32,988 bases of DNA from an uncultured Alphaproteobacteria bacterium (GCA_947588275.1 CANPYJ010000021.1:1-32988), one strand, 5' to 3'. Positions 23,438-32,241 are shown, counted from the stretch's first letter. Made by a program: numbers and translations. The notes: a model not told the origin generated them from the letters alone.

Positions 23438-25426
23438 ATGGCTGATTTGTTTGATTCGGCAACTTCCGCAACCAGCAATTACGGAGCCGAGAGCATTGAA
23501 GTTCTGGAAGGACTTGAGCCCGTGCGGCATCGTCCCGGCATGTATATCGGCGGTACCGATGAGACGGCTCTGCATCACCTTGTGGCCGAAATTTTGGACA
23601 ACTCCATGGACGAGGCGGTGGCCGGTTTTGCCAACAAAATAGACGTGACAATGAACGCCGACTATTCGGTTACCATCGCCGACAACGGCCGCGGCATACC
23701 GGTTGATCCGCACCCGAAATATCCGGACAAATCGGCTCTGGAAGTGATTATGACCAAGCTTCACTCCGGCGGCAAATTCGGTGGCAACGCCTACAAGGTT
23801 TCCGGCGGTTTGCACGGCGTCGGCCTATCGGTTGTCAACGCTTTGTCCGAAAAATTGGTGGTTGAGGTGGCGCGCGACAAAAAACTTTGGCGGCAGGAAT
23901 ATTCGCGCGGCTGTCCGACCGGTCCGTTGGAATTGGTGGGAAACGTGTCCAACCGCCGCGGTACTTCGGTCACGTTTTTGCCTGATGCCGAGATATTTGG
24001 CGCCAGTGCCGCATTGCAGCCTAATCGGATTTATCGTATGGCGCGTTCCAAGGCGTTTTTGTTTAAGGGGATACGCATCAACTGGCATTGCGCACCTGAA
24101 GTTTTGGGCGAAGGCGAGGCCACGCCGCCTTTTGCCGAAATGTGTTTTCCCAACGGGTTGCTCGATTTTCTAAACTATCAGGTCGGTGCCCGCGCCACCG
24201 TCAATCGCCGTCCGTTTGCTGGCGAGGCAGAACTGGCCGGCGATGAGGGCAAAGTCGAATGGGCCGTCACATGGCCGGAAGATGAAAACGGCTTTTGTTA
24301 TTCTTATTGCAACACCGTCATCACGCCGCAGGGCGGCACTCACGAGTTGGGCTACAAGTCGGCGTTGCTGCGCGGCCTTAAAGAATACGGCGAAATGGCC
24401 AATGTCAAAAAAGCCGCCGGCATCACAGGCGAAGACATGCTGAGCGATGCCTGCATTATGCTTTCGGTGTTTATCCGCGATCCGCAGTTTCAGGGGCAGA
24501 CCAAAGATAGGCTCACATCGGCCAAAGCGGTGCGTTTGGTGGAGTCTGCAGTCAAAGATTCGTTTGATCATTGGCTGTCGTCAGATCCCGAAAATGCGTC
24601 GGCGCTGCTTGAATATGTAATTGATCGCGCCGAAGCCCGCAAAAAGAAAAAAGAAGAAAAAGTGCAGGCGCGCAAAACCCCGACCAAACGCTTGCGACTG
24701 CCCGGCAAACTGGCGGATTGTTCGCAGGCGGCGGCAGAAGGTACCGAAATTTTTATTGTCGAGGGAGATTCGGCCGGAGGTTCGGCCAAACAGGGACGCG
24801 ACCGTTTTACCCAGGCGATTCTGCCGCTGCGCGGCAAAATTCTGAACGTAGCCAGCGCCAGTCTTGATAAGATATTGCAAAATCAAGAGATTAAAGATAT
24901 GTGCGAGGCTTTGGGCTGCGGCGTAAAAGAGAATTATAAGGAAGAAAACCTGCGTTATGAAAAAGTTATTATTATGACCGATGCCGATGTCGACGGCGCG
25001 CACATTGCCTCTTTGTTGATGACTTTTTTCTATCAGCAGATGCCAAAGCTTTTGGAAAACGGCCATGTTTACATTGCCACGCCGCCGTTGTATAAAATTG
25101 CGGTGGGCGGCAAAAACTACTATGCTCTGGACGATGACGACAAAGACCGTTTGTTGTCTAAGGTGGTGAAAGGAAACCAAAAGCCAGAAATCAGCCGATT
25201 TAAAGGGTTGGGAGAGATGAGCGCCCAACAGCTCAAAGAAACGACGATGGACAAGAAAAATCGTTTGCTTTTGCGGGTGATGATTCCCAGTGCCAACACT
25301 GAGGAAGGCAAGGAAGAAGCCTTTGAAACCCGCCGTATGGTCGAACGTCTGATGGGCAAAAATCCCGAAACGCGATTCAAATTTATTATTGAGCGCGCCA
25401 AATTTGTGGATGATTTGGATATCTGA
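23438..25426 (+). CDS. parE: DNA topoisomerase IV subunit B
   Basis: ParE is the ATPase subunit of topoisomerase IV, which decatenates sister chromosomes. The 662-aa product begins with IEVLEGLEPVRHRPGMYIGGTDETALHHL; the last part distinguishes alphaproteobacterial ParE from GyrB. The GHKL ATP site has EILDNSMDEAV and DNGRGIPV, and the GGLHGVGLSVVNAL lid is intact. The Toprim domain has EGDSAGGSAKQGRDR and DADVDGAHI, and the C terminus has RFKGLGEMSAQQL. Start ATG 23438 follows AGAGGA; an earlier in-frame start at 23342 lacks a site. parC is not in the window. The stop overlaps the next ATG. Confidence 0.95.
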   Translation: MADLFDSATSATSNYGAESIEVLEGLEPVRHRPGMYIGGTDETALHHLVAEILDNSMDEAVAGFANKIDVTMNADYSVTIADNGRGIPVDPHPKYPDKSALEVIMTKLHSGGKFGGNAYKVSGGLHGVGLSVVNALSEKLVVEVARDKKLWRQEYSRGCPTGPLELVGNVSNRRGTSVTFLPDAEIFGASAALQPNRIYRMARSKAFLFKGIRINWHCAPEVLGEGEATPPFAEMCFPNGLLDFLNYQVGARATVNRRPFAGEAELAGDEGKVEWAVTWPEDENGFCYSYCNTVITPQGGTHELGYKSALLRGLKEYGEMANVKKAAGITGEDMLSDACIMLSVFIRDPQFQGQTKDRLTSAKAVRLVESAVKDSFDHWLSSDPENASALLEYVIDRAEARKKKKEEKVQARKTPTKRLRLPGKLADCSQAAAEGTEIFIVEGDSAGGSAKQGRDRFTQAILPLRGKILNVASASLDKILQNQEIKDMCEALGCGVKENYKEENLRYEKVIIMTDADVDGAHIASLLMTFFYQQMPKLLENGHVYIATPPLYKIAVGGKNYYALDDDDKDRLLSKVVKGNQKPEISRFKGLGEMSAQQLKETTMDKKNRLLLRVMIPSANTEEGKEEAFETRRMVERLMGKNPETRFKFIIERAKFVDDLDI

Positions 25427-26379
25427 TGAAAATATCGACGATATTAACCGCGCTTTTGGTCGTAATGCTTTGGGGCATAAATCCGGCGATTTCCAAACTT
25501 GGAATGTTGAATATCCCGACTTTTGCTCTGCTTTCGGTGCGTTATATTTTTACGGTATTGATTTTTTTGCCGTTTGCCAAAGTTAACAAGGGCGAGATGA
25601 AAAGCCTGTTTATCATCGCGTTTTTAAATAACGTTTTCGGTAACGGTTTGTCTTATACGGCCTATCAATATCTGGAGCCTGCCGCGGCCACCTTGTTGAC
25701 GCAGACCGAAACGCCGATAACGATTTTGATGGCCTGCCTGTTTGCCCGAGAAAAGATTGGCCCGATGCAGGTTTTGAGCATTGCCATGGCCCTGATCGGC
25801 ACGGTTGTTATACTCGGTATTCCGGAAATCAGCCTGTTTGGCGCCGCCCTAATTTTGCTCACCCGTATTTCTTGGGGTTTTTGTCAGCTGATGTTCAAAA
25901 ACATGCAGGCGACGCAGGCCGCGGCGTTTATTGTTTATACGTCGCTGTGGGCTTTGCCGTTTACGGTGCCGCTGAGTTTATGGCTGGAGCCGCCGGCCGC
26001 GGAGATTTTGCCGCATTTTTACAATCCCGACGTTATGTGGGTTATGGCTTTTCAGGTTGTGGCGCTGGCGGCAGCCAATATTTTGTGGCAAAAGTTGATA
26101 GCATTCAACACCATCAGCCAAATTTCGCCGTTTGTGCTGCTTGAAATCATATTTTCGCTGATAGCGGGCTATTTATTGTTTAATGAAACCATCTCGTTGC
26201 GGATGTTTTTGGGAATAATTATGATAACTTCCGGTGTTTGGTTTGCTACGCAGAATTTGCGTTGTGTTCGCCGCGGCAACAAGCGCTGCCGGGTAGTTTG
26301 GCAACGGGCGCATTTCAATCTTGTGCGGCGGCGCCGGTTGGCCAAATCCGGCTTGGCGGAGCAAATCATCGATGATTAA
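25426..26379 (+). CDS. EamA/DMT-family transporter
   Basis: This 317-aa inner-membrane protein has the two tandem EamA domains of the drug/metabolite transporter superfamily, with ten expected membrane segments. Typical motifs are LWGINPAISKLGM near residue 15, the first-repeat end (ATLLTQTETPITILMACLFAREKI, residues about 84-107), and the second-repeat end (ISQISPFVLLEIIFSLIAGYLLFNETI). The last 40 residues (from RCVRRGNKRCR) form an Arg-rich cytoplasmic tail that looks longer than usual. The substrate cannot be inferred. The ATG overlaps the parE stop (TGATG) and the end overlaps the GNAT gene by eight bases, indicating a three-gene operon. Confidence 0.85.
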   Translation: MKISTILTALLVVMLWGINPAISKLGMLNIPTFALLSVRYIFTVLIFLPFAKVNKGEMKSLFIIAFLNNVFGNGLSYTAYQYLEPAAATLLTQTETPITILMACLFAREKIGPMQVLSIAMALIGTVVILGIPEISLFGAALILLTRISWGFCQLMFKNMQATQAAAFIVYTSLWALPFTVPLSLWLEPPAAEILPHFYNPDVMWVMAFQVVALAAANILWQKLIAFNTISQISPFVLLEIIFSLIAGYLLFNETISLRMFLGIIMITSGVWFATQNLRCVRRGNKRCRVVWQRAHFNLVRRRRLAKSGLAEQIIDD

Positions 26380-26842
26380 ACGGGCGACGGCCGAAGACTA
26401 CGGCAAATTAGCGGCAATATGGCTTGAATGCTCGCTTCAGGCGCATGACTTTGTGCCGGAAAATTATTGGCGGCAAATGCGGGCCGGCGTAATTCGTGAT
26501 TATTTTCCCTGTACCGAGACTCTGATTTTTGAAGACAAACGACAGTATAAAGGTTTTATATGCATAGCCGACGGCCGGCATATCGGAGCGCTTTTTGTGG
26601 CACCGAAGTTTCAGGGCAAAAAGGTAGGGGCAAAATTGCTGCGTTGTGCACAAAGAAAATATTCGCTGCTGACTCTGAACGTGTTTGTCAAAAATCCGCG
26701 CGCCGTCAAATTTTATCAGCAAAACGGATTTAAGATTATTGCCGAACAAATTGAGCCTTCCACCGGTGAAAAAGAGCTGCAAATGAGTTGGGCGTTGGGA
26801 TGCAAAAGCGGATTTTGCAAAAAATATTATGGAGATTCTTAA
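26372..26842 (+). CDS. GNAT-family N-acetyltransferase
   Basis: This 156-aa acetyltransferase should transfer acetyl from acetyl-CoA to an amine. The N-terminal IKRATAEDYGKLAAIW (residues 2-17) is typical. The acetyl-CoA-binding segment reads FVAPKFQGKKVGAKLLRCA (about 75-93), with the Q-x-x-G/K-x-G pattern partly intact. The C-terminal VKNPRAVKFYQQNGFK block is characteristic of this family. The substrate is unknown. I chose ATG 26372, which starts inside the last codons of the upstream transporter; an earlier ATG at 26321 would add 17 residues without family similarity. It ends about 20 bases before the tRNA promoter. Confidence 0.85.
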   Translation: MIKRATAEDYGKLAAIWLECSLQAHDFVPENYWRQMRAGVIRDYFPCTETLIFEDKRQYKGFICIADGRHIGALFVAPKFQGKKVGAKLLRCAQRKYSLLTLNVFVKNPRAVKFYQQNGFKIIAEQIEPSTGEKELQMSWALGCKSGFCKKYYGDS

Positions 26843-26862
26843 AAACCGGCGCAAAAAAAAGA

Positions 26863-26891
26863 TTGACAAGTTTGTTTAGTTTTCATATAGT
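26863..26891 (+). promoter_or_regulatory. Promoter of the tRNA-Ala pair
   Basis: A perfect TTGACA (26863-26868), a 17-base spacer and TATAGT (26886-26891) lie about 45 bases before tRNA-Ala(GGC). It may drive both tRNA genes if the intervening hairpin is read through. Confidence 0.8.
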
Positions 26892-26935
26892 CGCATTGAA
26901 TTTGAGGAAAACTTGGTATTATTTAGATTATTTAT

Positions 26936-27011
<76 letters not shown>

Positions 27012-27049
27012 TTTTGGAAAGCCCGCTGAAAAGTGGGCTTTTTCCAAAA
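27012..27049 (+). terminator. Terminator-like hairpin after tRNA-Ala(GGC)
   Basis: TTTTGG/CCAAAA and AAAGCCC/GGGCTTT pair around a GCTGAAAAGT region, with T residues in the descending arm. It may end the first tRNA transcript or partly attenuate readthrough. Confidence 0.65.
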
Positions 27050-27192
27050 AGTAAATATATCGGAGTAAAGCTCAAATTTGTGGAGTACAGCTCTGTAAAG
27101 CCGTGGTTGCCTTGGCGGCAAAAGAAGCGGATGTGACCGCGGCGAAGCCAGGCTCCAAAGCGATTGGTTCGCGCTCGTATTATTAGACTTGT

Positions 27193-27268
27193 GGGGGTAT
27201 AGCTCAGATGGGAGAGCGATTGGTTCGCAATCAATAGGTCAGGAGTTCGATCCTCCTTACCTCCACCA
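27193..27268 (+). tRNA. tRNA-Ala (anticodon CGC)
   Basis: This 76-base tRNA pairs GGGGGTA with TACCTCC and again has G3-U70. The anticodon loop TTCGCAA gives anticodon CGC, reading GCG. The D- and T-arms match the first tRNA-Ala almost exactly. CCA is encoded. No strong promoter is seen directly upstream; TATTAT at 27179-27184 is a possible -10. Confidence 0.96.
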
Positions 27269-27276
27269 ATTCCGAC

Positions 27277-27307
27277 AAGACCGCGGGCATTCCGAGGTCT
27301 TTTTTTT
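27277..27307 (+). terminator. Rho-independent terminator after tRNA-Ala(CGC)
   Basis: AAGACC (27277-27282) pairs with GGTCTT (27296-27301), and a run of T residues follows. The 157 bases from here to the next gene hold no recognisable feature. Confidence 0.85.
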
Positions 27308-27464
27308 ATCAATTTCCATGTTTTGCCAACGCCATTTGCCGGTTAGACGTTTGTCCGCCGCCGTTTTGTCAGGGGTTAAAATTTTTATTCAATCAATGGC
27401 GACTAAAGATATGAGATTGATTGTCGCTGCTTCCAAAAAGCCCAAAGCCTTGTGCCGACAGGTT

Positions 27465-28028
27465 TTAAGAACGCGAGCGATCTCCATGCGTCAAAATATG
27501 AGCTTCCATCATTCGTTGACGGGTTTGCTGCATCTCATATTCTTTTTGACGCTTTTTGCGCTGGCGTTCTTCGGCCGGCGTTTCGCGATAGTTTGCTTTG
27601 GCATCGCGAAGCATCCGCAAATGGTTAAGAATTTGCCTTTGCGAAAGGCCGTTGGTATTGTTTTTGAGAAAACCCATAATTTTCTCCGGCGTCAAAATTT
27701 CGGCCAAATCTTTGAGCGCAAGCAAATTTTTGTCGGCCATAATTTTGTTCAGTTCCACTTCCAGAGCCGTTTCAAAATCGGTGTCGTCGTCATCGTCGTC
27801 AAAACTTTCCTTGATGATTTTAATCAAAAAGCCTTTAAACAACTTGTTGACAAGCTTAATAAAATTGCTGTTGGTAACCGTCTCGTTGTCGGAGGCGTTC
27901 ATCAGCGCAAACAACAAAAGGTTTTTCACATATTTCTTTTGTGTGGCGGAAAGCTTGATGTTGCCGACAATTCCGTTTTTGGCGGCTTTTAAAACCTGAT
28001 TGCGTTCTTTGGTAAATTTTTCGCTCAT
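27465..28028 (-). CDS. Hypothetical charged protein with poly-Asp stretch
   Basis: I do not recognise this 187-aa protein. It appears cytoplasmic, with no signal peptide or membrane segment. The N-terminal half contains helices such as LSATQKKYVKNLLLFALMNA (residues 27-46). A run of six Asp residues (DDDDDD) sits near residue 78. The C-terminal third is highly charged and probably helical, with TPAEERQRKKRQKEYEMQQTRQ near 153-174. The SATQ-KKYVK helix and the low-complexity tail suggest a structural or regulatory role, but this is a guess. It is the last gene of the minus-strand block, ten bases after rppH; its ribosome binding site is weak. The ORF is long and well spaced, so it is likely a real gene. 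Confidence 0.7.
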   Translation of the reverse strand: MSEKFTKERNQVLKAAKNGIVGNIKLSATQKKYVKNLLLFALMNASDNETVTNSNFIKLVNKLFKGFLIKIIKESFDDDDDDTDFETALEVELNKIMADKNLLALKDLAEILTPEKIMGFLKNNTNGLSQRQILNHLRMLRDAKANYRETPAEERQRKKRQKEYEMQQTRQRMMEAHILTHGDRSRS

Positions 28029-28037
28029 CTTTTTTTC

Positions 28038-28505
28038 TTAAACTAAAGGGGAAAAGGACTCGACAACTTTATAATACACCTCTTTTTTAAATTCGACAAT
28101 ACGTTTGGGCGCTTCGTCGATGTCGACCCATTCAAAGGCTTTAAACTCAATTTCGTCGGGATTGGTCTGAAAATTTATTTCTGAATCTTGTCCGACAAAA
28201 CGAAACAAAACCCACCATTGCCGCTGTCCCTTGTAAGCGACGCCGGAATAGATTTTTGCGTGAGAATTTTGCGGAAAGTCATAAGTCAGGGGATTTTTGA
28301 GCATGCTCACCAATTCTACGGAGATCAGTCCGGTTTCTTCCCGCAGTTCGCGTTTTGCCGCTCTTACGACATCTTCTTCGGTTTCGATCCCTCCTTGCGG
28401 AAATTGCCATTGAAAGTCGGCCTTGTCCGCGCGCGCACACATCAAAACCTTATGCTTGGAGTTGCAAACCACAATACCCACATTTTTGCGATAAAGATCC
28501 GTCAT
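28038..28505 (-). CDS. rppH: RNA pyrophosphohydrolase RppH
   Basis: RppH removes pyrophosphate from the 5' end of mRNA, starting 5'-end-dependent decay. The 155-aa product has the RppH opening YRKNVGIVVCNSKHKVLMCAR. FQWQFPQGGIETEED follows. The Nudix box (residues 38-60) has the full Gx5Ex7REUxEExGU pattern, including RELREETG. The WVLFRFVGQDSEI and FEWVDIDEAP segments are also typical. It lies two bases after the divergent polysaccharide deacetylase gene, an order common in alphaproteobacteria, and is probably translated with it. Confidence 0.95.
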   Translation of the reverse strand: MTDLYRKNVGIVVCNSKHKVLMCARADKADFQWQFPQGGIETEEDVVRAAKRELREETGLISVELVSMLKNPLTYDFPQNSHAKIYSGVAYKGQRQWWVLFRFVGQDSEINFQTNPDEIEFKAFEWVDIDEAPKRIVEFKKEVYYKVVESFSPLV

Positions 28506-28507
28506 CG

Positions 28508-29680
28508 CTATTCCATGACCAAGTTGGAAACGGGCACCAGCGCAAAAGGCTTGGAAAGCTCCATATTGCGCGCTTCTTCATAAGATACTTGCGGCGAAAA
28601 GCTCGAAATCCATTTAAATGCGGCCATAACCGCAATCGGCTTGGGATCAACCACGACCACCACTTGTCCTTTGCTAAACGCAATGTCTTCAGCGCGTTTA
28701 AGTTTTTTTTCTATGGATTCGCGGTTAAAATTGCCGTCAATCACAATATCAGCCTTGCGTCGTGCCAGCCCGTCAACCTTGATGGCGTCCAAACCTTTGC
28801 CGTGCGTTGCGTCAATCATCAAAAGCCCGCGGTTGCGCAGCTCTTCCAGTAAAGCGGTCAACAATTCTTTGTTGTCATCGTCGGCAATGCCGTCATTAAC
28901 AATCACGCCGCCAATCGGCGCACCGGTGGAGAGGCTGCGGCGCAGGCGGCTCAAAGCTTCTTCTTTGCTGATGGTAATGCTCATCGACAACGGACCGCTG
29001 TCAGCTTGCAGGAAATTTTTGGAAGACAGGAGCAAATCCACATAGGTTTCGTGACCGGCCTGTCGGGCTGGCAAAATTTTGGTTTTGGGTTCCGGCGCAT
29101 AAGGCGTAAGCGAAAGCGACACCTCAGAGTCAAAACCGCGTGCTATTTTATCCATAGACTGCGGATCATAGCCAAGGCCTTTGATAACCAAAGCGACTTT
29201 TTTAAATGTCGGCTGAACGGCGACGCTGGTGCCGTATTCGTTCCATGGTTTCAGCCCTTCCGGCGAGATTTTGGGCAAGACCAGAGATCCAACCTGCTCG
29301 CTCATGTCCTCAGCCAACATCAAATGCTGCAGCTCCTGAGTTGCGGGCTTGTCTTTAAGCTGGCTCAGGTTTGGAATATTGGCAATGGCTTCTTCCAAAG
29401 TGTCGATATCTGTTCTTTTGGTCGAAACACGCACTGTTGAGGCCAGTTCCGCTTCTTCAACCGCCGGCTGTCTCTGCTGCTTTTTCATTTCTTTGAGGTC
29501 GGGCAGGGTAAGCACGAACTTGGGCGCTTTGTTGTCTTTGTCAAACATCAGCCTGTCGATTTTTGACTCAAAAGCCTTGTCGCTTTTGGAGCCGGCAAAC
29601 CATGCGCCGACACACACCAAGACGACCACTGCGCCGAAACCTACAAAACTGAGCAACGAAAAAGATGATTTTCCAGCCAA
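28508..29680 (-). CDS. Divergent polysaccharide deacetylase family protein (YibQ-like)
   Basis: This 390-aa protein has an N-terminal membrane anchor (about residues 8-29, FSLLSFVGFGAVVVLVCVGA) and a long linker, then a divergent polysaccharide deacetylase domain from about residue 165. VALVIKGLGYD, EVSLSLTPYAP, HETYVDLLL, VIVNDGI, GLLMIDATHGKG and FSKGQVVVVVDPKPIAV are family-typical. In many members Asp replaces Lys in the first block (VIDDLG); here Lys stands there, so metal-dependent deacetylase activity is questionable. It probably acts in the periplasm on the cell wall. It lies between ctpA and rppH, the usual neighbours, and is part of an envelope block with envC and ctpA. Confidence 0.88.
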   Translation of the reverse strand: MAGKSSFSLLSFVGFGAVVVLVCVGAWFAGSKSDKAFESKIDRLMFDKDNKAPKFVLTLPDLKEMKKQQRQPAVEEAELASTVRVSTKRTDIDTLEEAIANIPNLSQLKDKPATQELQHLMLAEDMSEQVGSLVLPKISPEGLKPWNEYGTSVAVQPTFKKVALVIKGLGYDPQSMDKIARGFDSEVSLSLTPYAPEPKTKILPARQAGHETYVDLLLSSKNFLQADSGPLSMSITISKEEALSRLRRSLSTGAPIGGVIVNDGIADDDNKELLTALLEELRNRGLLMIDATHGKGLDAIKVDGLARRKADIVIDGNFNRESIEKKLKRAEDIAFSKGQVVVVVDPKPIAVMAAFKWISSFSPQVSYEEARNMELSKPFALVPVSNLVME

Positions 29681-29691
29681 GGTTACTCTCC

Positions 29692-30969
29692 TTATTTGTC
29701 GGACGTGTAAATGCTCAAAGCCTTAGTCAAATCCACCGCGCGCAGCAGCTGATAGTCTTTTTTCCAGTCGTTGTCCTGCGGTTTTTCGTTTTTATGCTCT
29801 TTTTTGGCCGTTTCCTTGTCATTTTTGAGCGCGTTTCCATATTCGGCTTCGCTGAAATTATAGAGTTTCTCCACCTCTTCGACTTTTGCCGGCAACACCG
29901 TGATGTCAGGTTCAATTCCTTTGGCCTGAATAGAGCGTCCCGAAGGCGTGTAATAGCGTGCCGTCGTCAGCCGCATGGCGCCGTGCGTGCCCAGCGGAAT
30001 GACGGTTTGCACCGAACCTTTGCCAAATGATTTTTCGCCCATAATCACCGCGCGTTTGTGGTCTTGTAGAGCGCCGGCCACAATTTCCGAAGCCGAAGCC
30101 GATCCGTCGTTAATCAGCACCACAATCGGCAAACCGGCGGCAATATCGCCGGTTTCGGCCGAATATCGAACGGTATCTTCCGGATTGCGGGAGCGGGTAG
30201 AAACGATTTCGCCTTGATCCAAGAACAAATCAGCCACGGCCACCGCCTGATCAAGCAGGCCGCCGGGGTTGTTGCGGACATCCAGCACGATTCCTTTGAG
30301 TTTATGATCTTTTTGAATTTTTTTGAGGGCTTTTGCCACATTTGCGTCAACGTCTTCGCTGAAAGAGGTAATGCGGATGTAAGCCACCGTATCGTCCTTG
30401 ACGTCGCTTTTGACCGACTGAATTTTAATTTCTTCGCGTTTAAGCGTCACGTCAAAAGGCTTTTCATTGAGCCGTCGGATAGACAGTTTGACCTTTGTTC
30501 CGGGCTTGCCGCGCATTTTGTCGACGGCGTCGTTAAGTGTCATTCCGACGACATTTTCGCCGTCGATGTTGGTAATGTAATCGCCCGGTTTAAGACCGGC
30601 CCGCGAAGCCGGCGTATCGTCAATCGGCGACACGACCTTGACCACGCCTTGTTCCATGGTTACTTCGATTCCCAGCCCGCCGAATTTGCCTTTGGTTTGT
30701 TCGTTCATATATTTAAAATCTTGCGCGTCCAGATAACTTGAGTGAGGATCAAGCGAAACCAGCATTCCGTTGATGGCGGCTTCAATTAATTTTTTGTCGG
30801 GCACTTCTTCCACATAGGTTGTTTTGGCGCGTTCCATAACCTCGCCGAACAAATTGAGCAATTCATAGGTGTCTTCCGGCGCCGGTTCGGTTTTGGCCTG
30901 AGCCGCGTTGCTGCAAAAAGCAATCAGGCCGCAGCACATCAAATAGAAAATAGACTGTTTTTTTGTCAT
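29692..30969 (-). CDS. ctpA: S41-family carboxyl-terminal processing peptidase (CtpA)
   Basis: CtpA is a periplasmic tail-specific serine protease that trims or degrades envelope proteins, including peptidoglycan hydrolases in some bacteria. The 425-aa product has a signal peptide (MTKKQSIFYLMCCGLIAFCSNAAQA). A PDZ domain follows (GGLGIEVTMEQGVVKV, then GLKPGDYITNIDGENV, about 95-150). The S41 catalytic domain has LDVRNNPGGLLDQAV and DGSASASEIVAGALQD, with the nucleophile Ser, and GEKSFGKGSVQTV, with the Lys base. The C terminus is rich in Lys and Glu. Nearby envC and the deacetylase gene suggest a role in cell-wall remodelling. Confidence 0.95.
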   Translation of the reverse strand: MTKKQSIFYLMCCGLIAFCSNAAQAKTEPAPEDTYELLNLFGEVMERAKTTYVEEVPDKKLIEAAINGMLVSLDPHSSYLDAQDFKYMNEQTKGKFGGLGIEVTMEQGVVKVVSPIDDTPASRAGLKPGDYITNIDGENVVGMTLNDAVDKMRGKPGTKVKLSIRRLNEKPFDVTLKREEIKIQSVKSDVKDDTVAYIRITSFSEDVDANVAKALKKIQKDHKLKGIVLDVRNNPGGLLDQAVAVADLFLDQGEIVSTRSRNPEDTVRYSAETGDIAAGLPIVVLINDGSASASEIVAGALQDHKRAVIMGEKSFGKGSVQTVIPLGTHGAMRLTTARYYTPSGRSIQAKGIEPDITVLPAKVEEVEKLYNFSEAEYGNALKNDKETAKKEHKNEKPQDNDWKKDYQLLRAVDLTKALSIYTSDK

Positions 30970-30996
30970 CTTGTTGATTCCTGTTTTCTGAAAAAA

Positions 30997-32241
30997 TTAT
31001 ACCTTCAACCACGCCAGCGGGTCAAGCGGATGATTGTCTTTGCGAATTTCCAGATAGAGTTTGGCGTCGCCGTCTTCCGGCATTTGCCCGATCGGTTCGC
31101 CGGCCAGAAGCATTTGTCCGACTTCCACGCTCATATCCTGCAATCCGGCCAAAAGTGACAAATAGCCGTCGCCGTGTTCAATAATAATAAGATTACCGTA
31201 GCCGCGGAAAGGTCCTGAAAAAATGACCGAACCGTCAAACGGTGCCACCACTTGCGCCTGATTGCGGGTGCGGATGGTAATTCCCTTGGCGGTCACGCCC
31301 TTAACCAACTGCTCGCCGTAAGCCGTGATGATTTTGCCTCGTGCCGGCATAGAAAGCGAGCCTTTAGCCTGGGCAAAACCCTCTATTTTATTCGTTATAA
31401 CCTGCGTTGTCGATTTAATCAAGTCATCAGATTGTTTTTTAGTCAGATTCTTTTGCGCCAACCGCCGTTCTTCGGCCGCTTTTTGTTCGATTCGTCGTCG
31501 TTCTTCGGCTTCCCGCTTAAGTTTTTCCTGACGCTGTTTTTCAAGTTTGCCCAAGAGGTCGCGCAAGTCATTGGCCTGCGCCGCCAATTTATCCACGTTC
31601 TTTTTGGCCTGCTCGCTTTTTATTTCCACGGTATTTCGGATTTTTGATTTTTTTTGCACCAGTTTTTTCATCTGGTCATGTTCATATTCCAACACCTGTT
31701 TTTGTTTGGAAATTTCGGCGTATTGTTTCTCCACTTGTTGTTTTTTGCGGGCAATGGCGTCCAAATCTTTGCGGATGCGGGCGGCGTTTTCTTCCAAAAA
31801 AGGCACCGTTTCGCGCAGGAGCATGGCGCTGCGGATAATTTCTACCGGCGTCAAAGGCTGCACCAGCAAAGCTTCGGTAGGCTTAAGCGCCAGATTTTGC
31901 AAGGCGGCCAAAGTGCGGATAAGGTTGTCGTCTTCCTGCAAAAATCCGGCTTCGGCGTCAGCCAGCTCGGTTTTGAGTTTTTCAAGTTGGCGCTCCATGT
32001 GCGAGAGCTTTTCTTCGTTGTTTTGAATAAGCCTCGCCGCTTTGACCATTTCTTGACTGACGGCGGTCAGCTCAAGGTTAATCTGGGTGGCTTGCGCTTG
32101 CAGTTTCTTATGCTCCATACTCTGTTCCTGCACTTTTTTCTCCATCTGCTGCAAGTCGGAGCTGGTAACCGCTTCAACGGTAGTCGCAGACAATGCCGCG
32201 GCAAATAGAACAGTGTATTTAAAGGCGGAGTGTCGAAGCAT
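30997..32241 (-). CDS. envC: EnvC-like murein hydrolase activator (degenerate LytM domain)
   Basis: EnvC activates cell-separating amidases at the division site in the periplasm. The 414-aa product has an N-terminal signal (MLRHSAFKYTVLFAAALSATTVEA). A long coiled coil with many Gln, Lys and Glu residues follows (about 28-265). The C-terminal LytM/M23 domain begins near residue 295 with GKIITAYGEQLVKGVTAKGI. The His/Asp zinc ligands of active M23 enzymes are not evident (KGITI and LYLEIR stand in their places), as in EnvC activators. Motif copy 6 lies in the signal-peptide coding part (32209-32223). gpmI is six bases upstream and ctpA downstream, a conserved alphaproteobacterial order. Confidence 0.92.
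   Translation of the reverse strand: MLRHSAFKYTVLFAAALSATTVEAVTSSDLQQMEKKVQEQSMEHKKLQAQATQINLELTAVSQEMVKAARLIQNNEEKLSHMERQLEKLKTELADAEAGFLQEDDNLIRTLAALQNLALKPTEALLVQPLTPVEIIRSAMLLRETVPFLEENAARIRKDLDAIARKKQQVEKQYAEISKQKQVLEYEHDQMKKLVQKKSKIRNTVEIKSEQAKKNVDKLAAQANDLRDLLGKLEKQRQEKLKREAEERRRIEQKAAEERRLAQKNLTKKQSDDLIKSTTQVITNKIEGFAQAKGSLSMPARGKIITAYGEQLVKGVTAKGITIRTRNQAQVVAPFDGSVIFSGPFRGYGNLIIIEHGDGYLSLLAGLQDMSVEVGQMLLAGEPIGQMPEDGDAKLYLEIRKDNHPLDPLAWLKV
32209..32223 (+). repeat. Dispersed motif copy 6 (in envC, antisense to the gene)
   Basis: AACAGTGTATTTAAA on the plus strand lies within the envC signal-peptide codons (Phe-Lys-Tyr-Thr-Val on the minus strand). It keeps the same orientation as the other five copies although the gene is reversed. 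Confidence 0.65.

Noticed and set aside
26173..26379. Antisense frame over the Arg-rich tail of the EamA transporter
   Set aside because: It reads smoothly (LLRQAGFGQPAPPHK) but has no ribosome binding site, is short, and I cannot link it to a family.
27075..27186. Short plus-strand open frame between the tRNAs (ends ...SKAIGSRSYY)
   Set aside because: It has no proper start codon and lies between tRNA genes; protein-like composition alone is not enough.
27189..27992. Plus-strand ORF across tRNA-Ala(CGC) and the hypothetical gene
   Set aside because: It starts just before the tRNA and has no ribosome binding site; the minus-strand gene is more plausible.
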